Source of the DNA: an uncultured Clostridia bacterium
GTDB lineage: Bacteria; Bacillota; Clostridia; TANB77; CAG-465
Reading direction: 5' to 3'
Assembly (NCBI GenBank): GCA_944388585.1
Contig: CALXJI010000005.1
Coordinates: 32,012 to 96,011 of the forward strand
Length of the DNA stretch: 64,000 nucleotides
Shown: positions 16,179 to 25,080 of the stretch, one piece after another
Layout of the letters: each line of letters opens with the position of its first letter
How positions within the stretch are numbered: position 1 is the stretch's first letter
Translations under genes and position numbers: made by a program
Notes under the pieces: model-generated
Seen by the model: only the letters and a program-made list of their open reading frames with translations
What the model was told of the DNA's origin: nothing
The model's database searches: none

Positions 16179-17054
16179 TTATAAACTTGTATTTCCGTTT
16201 TGTTCTTGTTCATGTAAATGAGCAGCCATTTGTGTATACATCATAGTAGATGCTACATCAGTATGTCCTAATAATTCTTGAACTGTTTTTACTTCTGCTC
16301 CATCTTCTAACATATGAACAGCAAATGAATGTCTTATTGTATGTGGTGTAATATCTTTATCTATTTTAGCTTGATCCTTATATTGCTTTAATATTTTCCA
16401 ATAACCTTGTCTTGTCATCTTTTGCCCATTAGTATTTATAAATAAAGTTTTTTCTTCTTCTGTTCTTATTAATAAAGGCCTAACTTTATTCATATATTCT
16501 TTTAAACATTTTAATGCTAAATTTCCAAGTGGTATATGTCTTTCTGTATTCTTTTTCTTAACTTTAATATATCCACCAGCTAAATTAACATCTTCCACTC
16601 TTAAAGATATAAGCTCTGTTACTCTAATACCTGTAGCATATAATATTTCAAGCATTGTCTTATCTCTTTGACCTTTTAATTCAGATAAATTTGGTTGCTC
16701 TAATAATTTTTCTATTTCCGCTTTTGTAAGTATCAAAGGCTCTTTTCTATCTACCTTTGGTGCCTCAACATTTTCAGCTATATTTGTTTCAGCTAATTTT
16801 TTATTTACCAAATATCTATAAAAAGCTTTTATTGAAGCTGTACTTCTTGATATTGTTGAATTAGATTTTCCGTCTGCCATTAAATGATTAATGTATTCTT
16901 GCATATCCTCTTTAGTTAAGTCAAATATCTTTTTCCCCTGTTTTTCAAAATAATTGCTAAATTGAACTATATCTCTTTCATAAGATGCAAGTGTATTTTG
17001 TGACGCTTGTCTTGCTTTTAAACTGTCGATAAATTCATCAATTATTATTTTCAT
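16179..17054 (-). CDS. xerD: Tyrosine recombinase XerD-like
   Basis: Site-specific recombinase that resolves chromosome dimers at dif. An N-terminal SAM-like core-binding domain (residues 1-95) precedes the catalytic domain with all active residues: Arg144 (ATGIRVTEL), Lys168 region (VKKKNTERHIPL), His238 and Arg241 (HTIRHSFA), His264 (LLGHTD) and Tyr273 (MMYTQ). At 291 residues it is full length. No mobile-element genes lie nearby. The XerD assignment over XerC rests on synteny with spoIIM, which lies next to xerD in Bacillus. Confidence 0.85.
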   Translation of the reverse strand: MKIIIDEFIDSLKARQASQNTLASYERDIVQFSNYFEKQGKKIFDLTKEDMQEYINHLMADGKSNSTISRSTASIKAFYRYLVNKKLAETNIAENVEAPKVDRKEPLILTKAEIEKLLEQPNLSELKGQRDKTMLEILYATGIRVTELISLRVEDVNLAGGYIKVKKKNTERHIPLGNLALKCLKEYMNKVRPLLIRTEEEKTLFINTNGQKMTRQGYWKILKQYKDQAKIDKDITPHTIRHSFAVHMLEDGAEVKTVQELLGHTDVASTMMYTQMAAHLHEQEQNGNTSL

Positions 17055-17164
17055 TCTCAGTCTCCTCCATTCGTAATCACTTGTTATTTTACACTATTTC
17101 AATACATTTTGCAAGCTTTTTGGCGAAAATTATGTAATGTTTCTATGTTTAGTGATTTTCTATA

Positions 17165-17761
17165 CTATAAACCTTTGTATAAATTAAAAATAATCCCTGT
17201 CATTACTTGTTCTAACACTACAGAAAGTGAAATTAAAGAAAATGAAATTATTAGCCAATATATGTTTTTTAGAATGTCTTTAATTTCTATTTTTCCGTCA
17301 CTTGTAAAAGATATATATAAATTAATTATGTTAGTTGATATAAATATATATGCCGACAAAGTAAATAACAATGGTAATATAACGCTTAAAAATACAGCTA
17401 TTAGTCCATTTCCAATACCAAGTACACTAAATAGGCAGCAAATATATATTCCTGTTATAATAGCTTTTAACATTAATAATACGCAAACTGCTATTGGTGC
17501 AATTAATGTTATTAATGATAAATATAACAACCCTATAAACAAAATATTGTTTTTTAATCCATTTAATATAACATTTACTGATTTAAAATTTTCTTGATTA
17601 ACACTATCAAATACATTTCTTACAATATCTACATAATCTGTTTTTATACTAGACAAATTAAATAATATTATGCCTATAACTATTCCTATTGCATAAATAA
17701 TTAATAATTTTAATATTGTGTGTAAGTTTTCCACTATATACTTTTGTATGCTTTTATTCAT
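17165..17761 (-). CDS. spoIIM: Stage II sporulation protein M
   Basis: SpoIIM is a membrane protein of the SpoIID-SpoIIM-SpoIIP machine that thins septal peptidoglycan and drives engulfment. The 198-residue product has about five hydrophobic segments, beginning LHTILKLLIIYAIGIVIGIILFN, with the SpoIIM-family pattern LNGLKNNILFIGLLYLSLIT and LIAVFLSVILPLLFTLSAYIFIST. It has the position expected next to xerD. SpoIID is encoded about 29 kb away in this window. Confidence 0.85.
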   Translation of the reverse strand: MNKSIQKYIVENLHTILKLLIIYAIGIVIGIILFNLSSIKTDYVDIVRNVFDSVNQENFKSVNVILNGLKNNILFIGLLYLSLITLIAPIAVCVLLMLKAIITGIYICCLFSVLGIGNGLIAVFLSVILPLLFTLSAYIFISTNIINLYISFTSDGKIEIKDILKNIYWLIISFSLISLSVVLEQVMTGIIFNLYKGL

Positions 17762-17765
17762 AATA

Positions 17766-17800
17766 AATCACCATATAACACTCTATGCTATATGGTGAAT
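17766..17800 (-). terminator. Hairpin after rnhA
   Basis: TCACCATATA/TATATGGTGA with an 11-base loop. The minus-side tail TTTATTATG is short and runs into the spoIIM start codon, so read-through is likely. Confidence 0.6.
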
Positions 17801-17802
17801 TT

Positions 17803-18240
17803 TTATTCAAATTTTTCTCTTTGCTCTACTGCAAGCTTGTCACATCTATTATTTAATTCATCTTGTGCATGACCTTTTACCTTGTTAAAAGTAACTTTGT
17901 GAATTTCAAGTTGTTTTAAGAGTCTCTCCCACAACTCTATATTTTTTACTTCCTTTTTATCTGCTTTTTTCCATCCATTTTTTCTCCATGAATATATCCA
18001 TCCCTTTTCAATGGAATTTACAACATATGCACTGTCACTATATACTTCAACTTCACACGGCTCTTTTAGCATCTCAAGTCCCTTAATTACAGCCATCATT
18101 TCCATTTTATTATTAGTAGTATCTTTTTGTCCACCTACTACTTCTTTTTCAATATTATTATATATTAATATTGCAGCATATCCACCAGGTCCAGGATTTC
18201 CACTGCATGCACCATCTGTATATAATATTACTTTCTTCAT
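17803..18240 (-). CDS. rnhA: Ribonuclease HI
   Basis: Degrades the RNA strand of RNA-DNA hybrids. The four acidic catalytic positions are visible: YTDGACSGNPGPGG (Asp8), NNKMEMMAVIKGLE (Glu), YSDSAYVVNSI (Asp) and KGHAQDELNNRCDKLA (His and Asp). The 145 residues make a single-domain bacterial type with the basic-protrusion segment GWIYSWRKNGWKKADKK. The start follows TGGAGGAGTT. Confidence 0.95.
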   Translation of the reverse strand: MKKVILYTDGACSGNPGPGGYAAILIYNNIEKEVVGGQKDTTNNKMEMMAVIKGLEMLKEPCEVEVYSDSAYVVNSIEKGWIYSWRKNGWKKADKKEVKNIELWERLLKQLEIHKVTFNKVKGHAQDELNNRCDKLAVEQREKFE

Positions 18241-18253
18241 AACTCCTCCATTA

Positions 18254-18282
18254 TTGATTTATGCTAAACTTACATGTATAAT
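18254..18282 (+). promoter_or_regulatory. tmcAL promoter
   Basis: TTGATT (18254-18259), 17 bases, TATAAT (18277-18282). It lies in the divergent region between rnhA and tmcAL. Confidence 0.7.
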
Positions 18283-18325
18283 ATTAACATAGAATCAACG
18301 TAATATCAATAAGGAAGTGAATTTA

Positions 18326-19486
18326 ATGAAAATTGTTGGAATAATTGCTGAATTTAATCCATTTCATAATGGACATAAATACCTAATTAAAAAAGCTAAA
18401 GAGATAACAAATGCAGATATCGCAATTTGCATTATATCTGGTAATTTCACACAGCTTGGCAATATATCTATTATAGATAAATTTAAAAGAGCAAAAATTG
18501 CAATCGAAAATGGAGCTGATGCAATAATAGAATTACCTACAATTTATGCTACAGCTAGCTCACAATACTTTGCTTTTGGTGCTGTAAACATATTAAACAG
18601 TTTAAATTGTATAGATTATTTATGCTTTGGAAGTGAGACTGCAAATATAGAAGAACTAAAAAACATAGCAAATAAATTAATTGCAAATGAAAAAGAGATA
18701 TGGAAAATTATACAAGAAGAGTTAAAAAATGGAATTTCTTTTGCTAGTGCAAGACAAAATGCAATTAGTGACTTTTTATCTGCACAAGAACTTGCTATAT
18801 CTTCTCTTTCTAATAATATTCTTGCAATAGAATATATAAAATCATTAATAAAGCTCAAAAGTAATATTACACCAATTGCTATTAAAAGAAAAGAGCAAGA
18901 AAATATAACTAGTGCAACTAGTATTAGACAAATGTTATATGAAGATAATAACTATGTTTATAACTATTTGCCATATAAAAAAATCTATTTTGATAAAGCT
19001 ATGTTTAACGATAATTTTTATAAAATAGTACAATATAATATTATTTCTAGGGGTAAAGAATATATAAAAAATATAAATGAAGTAACAGAAGGTCTTGAAA
19101 ATAAAATATATAATGCAATAAATGTTTCAGCTAATTATGAAGAATTTATTCACAATATTAAAAGTAAAAGATATCAATTAAGTAAAATTAAAAGAATACT
19201 CATCTATATTTTACTAGATATATCTAAAGAAGATTTTTTAGAACTAAACAATAATAGTAATATATATATTCATCTACTTGCAATAAATAATAATATAAAG
19301 AATTCTTTACTATCTCTAATAAATAAAAAAGCTAAATGCAAAATATTTACATCAATCAATGATAAATTATTGAATAGTCAATCTGAAATCGTAAAAAAGT
19401 CTTTACTTTTAGATATAAAGGCAACTAACATATATAGTATATTATCTGATCAAAATATAAATAAAGATTATACTAATAAACTATAA
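18326..19486 (+). CDS. tmcAL: tRNA(Met) cytidine acetate ligase
   Basis: ATP-dependent enzyme that makes N4-acetylcytidine at the wobble position of elongator tRNA-Met using acetate. The nucleotidyltransferase-like N terminus is clear: GIIAEFNPFHNGHKYLIKKAK (HIGH-like HNGH), ISGNFTQLG, and ADAIIELPTIYATASSQYFAFGAV. The later segment TSATSIRQML matches the family's ATP-binding ISxTxIR motif. I start it at the ATG at 18326, eight bases after AAGGAAG. About 386 residues is standard. It is the only plus-strand gene in this part and ends in a bidirectional terminator. Confidence 0.93.
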   Translation: MKIVGIIAEFNPFHNGHKYLIKKAKEITNADIAICIISGNFTQLGNISIIDKFKRAKIAIENGADAIIELPTIYATASSQYFAFGAVNILNSLNCIDYLCFGSETANIEELKNIANKLIANEKEIWKIIQEELKNGISFASARQNAISDFLSAQELAISSLSNNILAIEYIKSLIKLKSNITPIAIKRKEQENITSATSIRQMLYEDNNYVYNYLPYKKIYFDKAMFNDNFYKIVQYNIISRGKEYIKNINEVTEGLENKIYNAINVSANYEEFIHNIKSKRYQLSKIKRILIYILLDISKEDFLELNNNSNIYIHLLAINNNIKNSLLSLINKKAKCKIFTSINDKLLNSQSEIVKKSLLLDIKATNIYSILSDQNINKDYTNKL

Positions 19487-19516
19487 AGAAGATAAGAAAA
19501 ACCTTATCTTCTTTAA
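19484..19516. terminator. Bidirectional terminator
   Basis: A perfect 12-base stem AAAGAAGATAAG/CTTATCTTCTTT overlaps both the tmcAL stop and the stop of the converging minus-strand gene, with T-rich flanks on each side. Confidence 0.85.
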
Positions 19517-20301
19517 TTATTAATATTATTATCTATATACTCTTTTAAATCCTCATATTCTTGTGTTTGATTATTTAAAATATTAGTTTTTTCAAAATCT
19601 AAATTAGTAACACTTACATATTCATCCTCTTGTGGTATTTGTACTTCTCTTAAACCAATCTCAAGTCCTATTATCTCATACGCTTTGTTTTTTTCATTAT
19701 ATGTAAGATATGCTAAATATGTCTTTCCTTCTTCTATGTCAATATCTTTATTTACACGAATATTCATGTATTCTTCACTAAGTGGTGTTGTAATTCCATT
19801 CATTTTTCTTACCATTAACCTATTTTCTCTTGCTGCCTCAGGTTGTGCGTTATTATATGTTTCCATATCTACATATCCACCTGGCTTCATATATGTTATT
19901 ACATCTCCTTCTTTAAGTGTACCATAAATAGAATTATTTATAAGAGCTTTTCCCAAAGTCATTCCAAACATACTTATATCCATATTCATATAATCTAAAG
20001 ATATTACCCTTATTATCGCAATATCTGTACATAATTCTTTCAAATTTTCTGGCGTAAATTGTTCTCTAAAACATACAACACTTGCTGGTGCAGTTGCTGT
20101 TTTTTTAATATCATCTGTTACATAAGTAGAAATTTTATATTTTGGTGTTTCTTCTAATATAATCTCATCAATATCACTTATTGATTGTTCTAATATAGTG
20201 TTAGTATTATTTTCTAACTTGACATTAAATTTTACAATTAAAATCGTGCTAACTAAAACTAAAGCTAAAATAAAACTAATTAATATATACTTTTTCTTCA
20301 T
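19513..20301 (-). CDS. Membrane-anchored hypothetical of the ECF sigma operon
   Basis: A 262-residue protein with one N-terminal membrane segment (residues 5-24) or uncleaved signal, then an extracytoplasmic domain. I do not recognise a named family. It appears related to the C-terminal half of the preceding gene product: both have a strand rich in I/V carrying an efflux-style D-V-I-x-Y/F-K-P/A-G-G segment and an EGKTY(L/M)-A/M-(Y/F)-(L/I) motif. It is last in an ECF sigma operon and follows the upstream gene by about a dozen bases, with AGGAGGAGAG before its ATG. It could sense the same cell-surface signal as its neighbour. Confidence 0.6.
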   Translation of the reverse strand: MKKKYILISFILALVLVSTILIVKFNVKLENNTNTILEQSISDIDEIILEETPKYKISTYVTDDIKKTATAPASVVCFREQFTPENLKELCTDIAIIRVISLDYMNMDISMFGMTLGKALINNSIYGTLKEGDVITYMKPGGYVDMETYNNAQPEAARENRLMVRKMNGITTPLSEEYMNIRVNKDIDIEEGKTYLAYLTYNEKNKAYEIIGLEIGLREVQIPQEDEYVSVTNLDFEKTNILNNQTQEYEDLKEYIDNNINN

Positions 20302-20312
20302 AAACTCTCCTC

Positions 20313-21173
20313 CTAATACAAAACAGAGTTAATATCTTGATACTCTTTAGTATCATTATTTAAAATCATACCAGTATTTTCATCATATTCCCTTAATAAA
20401 TTTTTAGATAAATTAGTAAAATATTCATTTTCCGCCATTTTTCTAATAAACATCATATATGTCTTTCCTTCTTCAAGTCTTATATCATTTTCTCCAAATT
20501 CACTTATATATACTTTTTCTTTTCCAGCATTTATATAATCTGTATATTCTTTTTCTATTCTGTCAATATCTAAAGGCTTCATATTATAATAATTCCAGTA
20601 TCTCATATATTGATTATATTCTAATATTCCACCATTTGCTTTTACAGTAAAAGTTTCATCTACTTTAAAATCTCCTCTTATATTTTTTATGATTTTTACA
20701 TTTGCTATAGTCCTTACTGGTACATAATCTTCTTTTACAAAATCCTGTCCTCCTTGAGTATAATATTTAGTATCATAATTTGTGTAACTAATACTTTCTA
20801 CCTTAGCTATTACCACATCATAATCTAAGCTGCTAAATATAGTCTTTAAATCTGTTGTATCAATATCATATCGATAAGATAAAGCGTTATTATTTTCTTT
20901 ATTAACATTTATTACTCCATATAAATTGTCTACCTGTACATCATTATTTACATTTTCATCTGTATTTAATTTATTGTATTTTATATTAACAAATATAACA
21001 GATAAAATAACAACTAAAAATATAACAATAGAAGCTACATATTTTAAATAATTATTTTTTCTATTTAATATTTTCTTATACATAACAGATTTAATATCTT
21101 TATCTACTTTTTTAGGAACTCGAATTTGATTAATTTTTTCTTTTAACAATAAATCTAATTCATTATCACTCAT
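20313..21173 (-). CDS. Probable membrane anti-sigma factor
   Basis: A 286-residue protein with a cytoplasmic N terminus of about 45 residues, one membrane segment (YLKYVASIVIFLVVILSVIFV, about residues 39-60) and a large outer domain. Its ATG overlaps the sigma gene stop (TAATG), the typical arrangement of an ECF sigma factor and its anti-sigma. No zinc HxxxCxxC motif is seen, so it is not a classical ZAS type. The outer domain shares motifs with the next gene product. Function is inferred from operon structure and topology. Confidence 0.6.
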   Translation of the reverse strand: MSDNELDLLLKEKINQIRVPKKVDKDIKSVMYKKILNRKNNYLKYVASIVIFLVVILSVIFVNIKYNKLNTDENVNNDVQVDNLYGVINVNKENNNALSYRYDIDTTDLKTIFSSLDYDVVIAKVESISYTNYDTKYYTQGGQDFVKEDYVPVRTIANVKIIKNIRGDFKVDETFTVKANGGILEYNQYMRYWNYYNMKPLDIDRIEKEYTDYINAGKEKVYISEFGENDIRLEEGKTYMMFIRKMAENEYFTNLSKNLLREYDENTGMILNNDTKEYQDINSVLY

Positions 21174-21700
21174 TATTTATTCTCCTTTCCTAAATGTATT
21201 TTTATTTTATTTCTTATACTAGATAATTTACTTCTTAATGTACTTTCATTTATATCCAAAATCTCACTTATTTCCTTTGTTGTATACTCATCTAAATAAT
21301 ACATAGTAATTAGAGTTTTTTCTTGCACATCTAGAAAGTCTATTATATTAAAAAAATTCATATTATTTTCCAAATCTATAAGATCACTTTCATACTTAAA
21401 TTTATTTTCATCAAACTCACTATAAGAAAATATATTAATCTTCTTTTGATTATAAATTTTATTACATGAATTTATTAATATCTTAACAATCCATGCATTA
21501 AATTTTTCAACTTCTTTTAATTTTTTTATATTTATATAAGCATACATAATAGCATCTTGCATAGCGTCTTTTATATCTTCTGTATTAGTAAGTCTGCTTC
21601 TTGCAATTATATATAATTTTCTTTCAACATTTTCAATCACCCTACAAAAAGCTTGCTTATCCCCATTTTGTGCTTTTTTTATTTCTAGAAGTACTTCCAT
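21173..21700 (-). CDS. ECF-type RNA polymerase sigma factor
   Basis: Directs RNA polymerase to a small regulon in response to an envelope signal. The 175-residue protein has region 2 (FCRVIENVERKLYIIARSRLTNTEDIKDAMQDAIMYAYINIKKL, with the polymerase-binding DAMQDA stretch) and region 4 (LDVQEKTLITMYYLDEYTTKEISEILDINESTLRSKLSSIRNKI, helix-turn-helix). The start I use is the ATG at 21700, just after GAGAGGAGAAATT. A longer upstream frame has no ribosome site. It is followed by two membrane proteins in one operon. Confidence 0.9.
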   Translation of the reverse strand: MEVLLEIKKAQNGDKQAFCRVIENVERKLYIIARSRLTNTEDIKDAMQDAIMYAYINIKKLKEVEKFNAWIVKILINSCNKIYNQKKINIFSYSEFDENKFKYESDLIDLENNMNFFNIIDFLDVQEKTLITMYYLDEYTTKEISEILDINESTLRSKLSSIRNKIKIHLGKENK

Positions 21701-21783
21701 AATTTCTCCTCTCAAATTGTATATACACTTATATAGATACAAAAATTTTATATTTTGTCCATATATTTTTAATAAAAAGCAAA

Positions 21784-21812
21784 AAAGACTTGGATTTTTT
21801 TCCAAGTCTTAA
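21784..21812 (-). terminator. rplQ terminator
   Basis: AAGACTTGGA/TCCAAGTCTT with an A/T loop, followed by TTTTTT on the minus strand. It closes the alpha operon before the ECF sigma gene. Confidence 0.9.
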
Positions 21813-21818
21813 TTTTTA

Positions 21819-22340
21819 CTATATTAATTCAATTATAGCCATATCTGCTCCGTCACCGTGTCTAGCAACTAATTTAGTTATTCTTGTATAACCACCTTTA
21901 GCTTCATATTTTGGAGCAATTTCGTTAAATAATTTTTCAGTTAAGTCAATTGTATTTCCTTTAGAATCACTTACTTTATTTAATGTTTTAAACATTTTTC
22001 TTCTTGCAGCAAGTTTAGAGGCACTATCAACTTTGACTTCTTCTTTTACTACTTCTCTTACTATAACTTCATATTTATTTCCATTTTTTGATGTTTTAGT
22101 TTCTTTAACTTTCTTACCATTTTTATCTAATTTAGCTCTTGAAACTATTTTTTCTTTAGTTTCAAAGTTATCTTTTTCTTTAATCGCTAAATCAATTAAA
22201 CTATCTGCTAGAGGCTTAACTTCTTTTGCTTTTGCAAGAGTAGTTTCAACTCTACCATTAAGAATTAAAGAAGTAACTAAATTATTTAGCATTGCTTTTC
22301 TATGAGAAGTTGTTCTTGAAAGTTTTCTTGTTCCTGGCAT
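21819..22340 (-). CDS. rplQ: 50S ribosomal protein L17 with a large insertion
   Basis: L17 lies near the exit of the peptide tunnel. The N-terminal part (RKLSRTTSHRKAMLNNLVTSLILNGRVETTLAKAKEVKPLAD) and C-terminal part (LFNEIAPKYEAKGGYTRITKLVARHGDGADMAIIELI) are canonical. Between them lies an extra segment of about 50 lysine- and valine-rich residues (roughly 58-107), giving 173 residues against the usual 113-130. The frame is open and conserved on both sides, so this is an insertion rather than a frameshift. Last gene of the alpha operon. Confidence 0.95.
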   Translation of the reverse strand: MPGTRKLSRTTSHRKAMLNNLVTSLILNGRVETTLAKAKEVKPLADSLIDLAIKEKDNFETKEKIVSRAKLDKNGKKVKETKTSKNGNKYEVIVREVVKEEVKVDSASKLAARRKMFKTLNKVSDSKGNTIDLTEKLFNEIAPKYEAKGGYTRITKLVARHGDGADMAIIELI

Positions 22341-22359
22341 TGTAAATTTCCTCCTTTAA

Positions 22360-23307
22360 TTAGTCTTCTTTACTTTTAAATTCAAGTCCTAAATCTGCGA
22401 TTTTATTCATTACTTCTTCTAATGATTTTTTACCTAGATTACGAACTTTTATCATATCTTGTTCAGTCTTACTTACTATATCTGCTACTGTATGTATTCC
22501 TGCTCTTTTTAAGCAATTATATGATCTTACTGAAAATTCTAACTCTTCAATAGGTGTTTCAAGAAGTTTATCTTTCATAGATAATTCTTTTTGAGACATA
22601 ATTGACATAGTTTTTGCTATTTCAGATAAATCAATGAACATTTCTAGATGCTCGTTTAAAATTTTAGCAGCCATACTTAAAGCCTGATATGGTTCAATAA
22701 CACCGTTTGTCCAAATATCCATAGTTAATTTATCATAATCTGCTCTTTGACCAACTCTAGTTTTTTCAATTTGAAAATTCACTTTCTTTACAGGTGTAAA
22801 TATTGAATCTATAGGTAAAACGTTAGCTGGTAAGTCTTCATAATTAGCTCTACTACCTTCTCTATATCCTCTTCCTTTTATAGCAGTCATTTCAATATTT
22901 AATTCTGCATCATCATCTAAATAAGCAATATGTAAATCTTTATTTACAACTGATAAAGTTGAATCAGTAATTATATCTCCTGCTAAAACTTCACAAGGTC
23001 CTTTTGCTTTAATAGATAATTCTTTATCTTCTCTATCATCAGATTTTAAGCAAACTTGTTTTAAGTTTAGAATTAAATCTGTAACATTTTCTGTAACACC
23101 TGGTATTGTAGAAAATTCATGTGCTATACCATCAATTTTAATAGTATCAATAGCATATCCTGGTAAAGAAGAAAGTAATATTCTTCTTAATGAATTACCT
23201 AGTGTAATTCCAAATCCTCTCTCTAGAGGTTCAACTTCAAATCTTGCATAAAATGTATCTGCATCAACATTAACACATTTTATTTCTGGTCTTTGCATTT
23301 CAATCAT
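22360..23307 (-). CDS. rpoA: RNA polymerase alpha subunit
   Basis: Assembles the polymerase core (N-terminal domain) and contacts UP elements and activators (C-terminal domain). Conserved parts include FEVEPLERGFGITLGNSLRRILLSSLPG, GVTENVTDLILNLK, the linker, and the C-terminal VRSYNCLKRAGIHTVADIVSKTEQDMIKVRNLGKKSLEEV. The ATG at 23307 follows GAAGGAGGAAATAAA. About 315 residues, normal. Confidence 0.98.
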   Translation of the reverse strand: MIEMQRPEIKCVNVDADTFYARFEVEPLERGFGITLGNSLRRILLSSLPGYAIDTIKIDGIAHEFSTIPGVTENVTDLILNLKQVCLKSDDREDKELSIKAKGPCEVLAGDIITDSTLSVVNKDLHIAYLDDDAELNIEMTAIKGRGYREGSRANYEDLPANVLPIDSIFTPVKKVNFQIEKTRVGQRADYDKLTMDIWTNGVIEPYQALSMAAKILNEHLEMFIDLSEIAKTMSIMSQKELSMKDKLLETPIEELEFSVRSYNCLKRAGIHTVADIVSKTEQDMIKVRNLGKKSLEEVMNKIADLGLEFKSKED

Positions 23308-23374
23308 TTTATTTCCTCCTTCTAGCACGCTCTGATTACACGCACTATTTTAAATGATTTTATTTATCCTTTAA

Positions 23375-24004
23375 CTAGTTTTTAGAATATAACTCAACTA
23401 TTAGATTTTCTTGAACGTCTAAGTCTACATCATCTCTAACTGGTTTTCTTAATACTTTTGCTTCCATTTTTTCTCTGTCAAGTTCTAACCAAGATGGAAC
23501 TGCTTTTAATTTGTTAGCTTCTAGTGTATTTACTATAGCTTTATTATCTTTTTTAGAATCTCTAACTTTTACAACATCTCCAACTTTTAAAATATATGAT
23601 GGAATGTTTACTTTTTTACCATTAACTTCTAACATTTCGTAGCTTACTAATTGTCTAGCTTCAGCTCTTGAAGCACCAACTCCCATTCTATAAGCAACAT
23701 TGTCTAATCTTAATTCTAATTGTTCAAATAATACATCAGAAGTAACTCCTTCTCTTCTGAATGCTTCTTCATAGTATTTTCTAAATTGTGATTCAGAAAC
23801 TCTATAATATGTTTTTGCTTTTTGTTTTGCTCTTAGTTGAAGACCATATTCAGATAATTTTACTCTGTTTTTACCATGTTGTCCTGGAGCATATGATCTT
23901 CTGTCTATAGCGCATTTTGTTGTATTACATCTTTCGCCTTTTAAGAAAAGTTTAGAACCTTCTCTTCTACATTTCTTACATACTGCGTCTGTATATCTTG
24001 CCAT
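23375..24004 (-). CDS. rpsD: 30S ribosomal protein S4, zinc (C+) form
   Basis: Primary 16S-binding assembly protein with an S4 RNA-binding domain (LDNVAYRMGVGASRAEARQLVSYEMLEVNGKKVNIPSYILKVGD). The N terminus keeps four cysteines (C9, C12, C26, C31 in VCKKCRREG...RCNTTKCAI), the zinc-binding type. 209 residues. In many Firmicutes S4 represses its own synthesis; no obvious leader precedes this gene, which is mid-operon. Confidence 0.97.
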   Translation of the reverse strand: MARYTDAVCKKCRREGSKLFLKGERCNTTKCAIDRRSYAPGQHGKNRVKLSEYGLQLRAKQKAKTYYRVSESQFRKYYEEAFRREGVTSDVLFEQLELRLDNVAYRMGVGASRAEARQLVSYEMLEVNGKKVNIPSYILKVGDVVKVRDSKKDNKAIVNTLEANKLKAVPSWLELDREKMEAKVLRKPVRDDVDLDVQENLIVELYSKN

Positions 24005-24022
24005 TTTATCTTTACACCCCCA

Positions 24023-24415
24023 CTATACTCTTCTTCTTTTTGGTGGTCTACAACCATTATGTGGTATTGGAGTAACATCTTTAATCATGTTTATTTCCAA
24101 TCCTGCAGCTTGAATTGATCTTATTGCTGCTTCTCTTCCAGAACCAGGTCCTTTTACAAATACTTCTACTGTTTTTAATCCTTGTTCTTTAGCAGCATTA
24201 GCTGCTGCTTCTGCTGCTTGACCTGCTGCAAAAGGAGTATTTTTTCTAGAACCTTTAAATCCTAATCCACCAGCACTAGCCCATGATAATACATTACCTT
24301 GAGAATCTGTCATTGTAACAATAGTATTGTTAAATGAAGATTGAATGTGTGCAGCACCAGTTGATACATTCTTTTTAACTTTTTTCTTTGATACTACTTT
24401 TTTCTTATCAGCCAT
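24023..24415 (-). CDS. rpsK: 30S ribosomal protein S11
   Basis: Platform protein that contacts mRNA upstream of the P site. [48 protein letters not shown] core, then [20 protein letters not shown] and the invariant end [16 protein letters not shown]. 130 residues, in standard order between rpsM and rpsD. Confidence 0.98.
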   Translation of the reverse strand: MADKKKVVSKKKVKKNVSTGAAHIQSSFNNTIVTMTDSQGNVLSWASAGGLGFKGSRKNTPFAAGQAAEAAANAAKEQGLKTVEVFVKGPGSGREAAIRSIQAAGLEINMIKDVTPIPHNGCRPPKRRRV

Positions 24416-24420
24416 TTTTA

Positions 24421-24792
24421 CTATACTCCTTTCTTACCTGCTATTGCTATTGCTTTACCTTTTCTTGTTCTAGCATTTGTTTTTGTTCTTTGACCACGAA
24501 CAGGTAATTTTCTTTTATGTCTTTGTCCTCTGTAGCAATTAATTTCCATTAATCTTTTAATGTTTAAAGCTACTTCTTTACGAAGATCTCCTTCAACAAC
24601 ATAATCTCTCTCGATTATTTCTCTGATTTTTGCTTCTTCATCTTCTGTAAAATCTTTTACTCTTTTTGTTGTTTCGATACCAGCTTCTGCTAATATCTTT
24701 CTAGATGCAGAACGTCCTATACCATATATTGCTGTTAGTCCAATTTCTGCAACTTTGTTTTTTGGTAAATCTACTCCAGCTATACGTGCCAT
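24421..24792 (-). CDS. rpsM: 30S ribosomal protein S13
   Basis: Head protein forming intersubunit bridges. [34 protein letters not shown] is diagnostic, and the basic tail [24 protein letters not shown] is present. 123 residues, five bases before rpsK. Confidence 0.98.
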   Translation of the reverse strand: MARIAGVDLPKNKVAEIGLTAIYGIGRSASRKILAEAGIETTKRVKDFTEDEEAKIREIIERDYVVEGDLRKEVALNIKRLMEINCYRGQRHKRKLPVRGQRTKTNARTRKGKAIAIAGKKGV

Positions 24793-24809
24793 TTACTATA
24801 CCCCCCAAA

Positions 24810-24923
24810 TTAACCTTGTCTTTGTTTGTGTTTAGGATTTTCACAGATTACACGAACTACGCCGTTTCTTCTGATAACCTTACACTTTTCACAAATTTTC
24901 TTTACAGATGGTCTTACTTTCAT
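24810..24923 (-). CDS. rpmJ: 50S ribosomal protein L36, zinc form
   Basis: A 37-codon gene too short for routine calling. The product [20 protein letters not shown]... ends in HKQRQG and carries the C-x2-C, C and H zinc ligands, marking the C+ paralogue. The ATG follows GGGAGGATTTAAA. It lies between infA and rpsM as in most Firmicutes. Confidence 0.95.
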   Translation of the reverse strand: MKVRPSVKKICEKCKVIRRNGVVRVICENPKHKQRQG

Positions 24924-24940
24924 TTTAAATCCTCCCTAAA

Positions 24941-24964
24941 AGTTTTGTTAATTAATTAACAAAA
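24941..24964 (-). other. 22-base perfect palindrome upstream of rpmJ
   Basis: TTTTGTTAATTAATTAACAAAA lies directly upstream of the rpmJ ribosome site. In the minus-strand RNA it forms a hairpin just before AGGGAGG. It could influence translation of rpmJ-rpsM or be a regulatory landing site. Confidence 0.5.
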
Positions 24965-24999
24965 GTAAGTATAAAATTATATATAATAAATAATCTTTT

Positions 25000-25032
25000 T
25001 AAAATAAAAGAATTCTAGGCTTAAATTCTTTT
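25000..25032 (-). terminator. Attenuator-like hairpin after infA
   Basis: AAAAGAATT/AATTCTTTT around a 9-base loop, followed on the minus strand by ATTTTAAAAAG. It lies between infA and rpmJ, so partial termination is possible within the operon. Confidence 0.55.
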
Positions 25033-25080
25033 ACAGCCGCTTCAAAAAGACTATTTATATCTAAGTTATTAAATAATAGG

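Noticed and set aside
16179..17054. Integrase of a mobile element
   Set aside because: It is a tyrosine recombinase, but its neighbours are spoIIM and housekeeping genes with no att sites or phage genes, so XerD is the better reading.
17109..17597. Plus-strand frame of 162 codons
   Set aside because: It is the reverse of spoIIM; the minus frame has a ribosome site, membrane helices and family motifs, and this one has none.
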